A stretch of 6,687 bases of DNA from CAZMVU01 sp964569295. GTDB taxonomy: Bacteria > Hydrogenedentota > Hydrogenedentia > Hydrogenedentales > JAGMZX01. Both the position numbers and the translations under genes were made by a program. Positions 6,587 to 6,687 of this stretch are shown here, piece by piece. The notes under the pieces were generated by a model. The model saw nothing but the letters and a program-made list of their open reading frames with translations. It was not told the origin of the DNA and ran no database searches. Each line of letters starts with the position of its first letter. The stretch's first letter is position 1. The DNA is taken from contig CAZMVU010000241.1 of the NCBI GenBank assembly GCA_964569295.1, forward strand, positions 1 through 6,687. Reading direction: 5' to 3'.

Positions 6587-6679
6587 AGTGGACAGGATTT
6601 ACATGATTAACAAGATTTGATCCATGCATCAGCGAGTGGACAGGATTTACATGATTAACAAGATTTGATCCATGCATCA
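6587..6679. repeat. Two 45-bp identical direct repeats, 48-bp period, running to the window edge
   Basis: Bases 6587-6631 and 6635-6679 are identical over 45 positions and are separated by GCG. Each copy contains the core GACAGGATTTACATGATT, a chain of three 9-base units of the form ANGATT (6594-6620 and 6642-6668) and an ATGCAT palindrome. The 9-base sub-period inside a 48-bp unit resembles an interspersed repeat I recall from several bacterial phyla. All forward frames are stopped. One reverse frame is open with a 16-residue repeat but ends after about 50 codons. After copy 2 the sequence reads TCCTGTAA, similar to the reverse complement of the core, so the tract may continue in inverted form outside the window. 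Confidence 0.85.
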
Positions 6680-6687
6680 TCCTGTAA

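Noticed and set aside
6530..6674. Minus-strand frame through the tandem repeat encoding two near-identical 16-residue units.
   Set aside because: It stops after about 50 codons with no ribosome binding site and only reflects the 48-bp period being a multiple of three; it could be revisited if the frame continues beyond the window.
6587..6679. CRISPR array.
   Set aside because: The two copies are 45 bases long and separated by only 3 bases, so there are no spacers, and no cas gene is present.

Overview
The window is GC-rich bacterial chromosome with three full-length protein genes and an unusual amount of short repeat and palindrome structure between them. I could not fix the organism. A lipoprotein alkaline-phosphatase/sulfatase-fold enzyme, a GT-C-like membrane protein, a long SSS-family sodium symporter and interspersed repeats built on a GACAGGATTTACATGATTAAC core fit lineages such as Hydrogenedentota, Planctomycetota or other PVC-like groups. 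That is a recollection-based inference, not a search result.

Layout: 1-607 has no credible gene. Its first 135 bases are a cluster of hairpins that looks like a REP/MITE-type remnant, followed by a weak promoter candidate near 443. 608-2203 (+) encodes a predicted outer-envelope lipoprotein of the sulfatase/alkaline-phosphatase superfamily with a degenerate catalytic motif and no formylglycine-type Cys/Ser-x-Pro-x-Arg. 2216-3877 (-) encodes an 11-helix membrane protein with a soluble C-terminal domain, resembling GT-C glycosyltransferases. These two genes converge with only 12 bases between their stops. 3878-4288 is a divergent intergenic region holding a 15-bp inverted repeat around a 12-bp palindrome, a perfect spacer-less 38-bp palindrome, a probable extended -10 promoter and a strong Shine-Dalgarno. 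4289-6268 (+) encodes a 659-residue SSS-family sodium:solute symporter. 6269-6687 is non-coding, with a 13-bp GC-rich stem-loop and then two head-to-tail 45-bp perfect repeats (48-bp period) running to the window edge.

How the genes relate: each appears to be transcribed on its own. All three products are envelope-associated (lipoprotein hydrolase, membrane sugar transferase candidate, solute importer). A common role in handling envelope or environmental glycans or their breakdown products is possible but is only inference. I see no defence system, CRISPR array, RNA gene or intact mobile element. The points most worth a second look are the palindromes and repeats and the altered catalytic motif of the sulfatase-fold enzyme.
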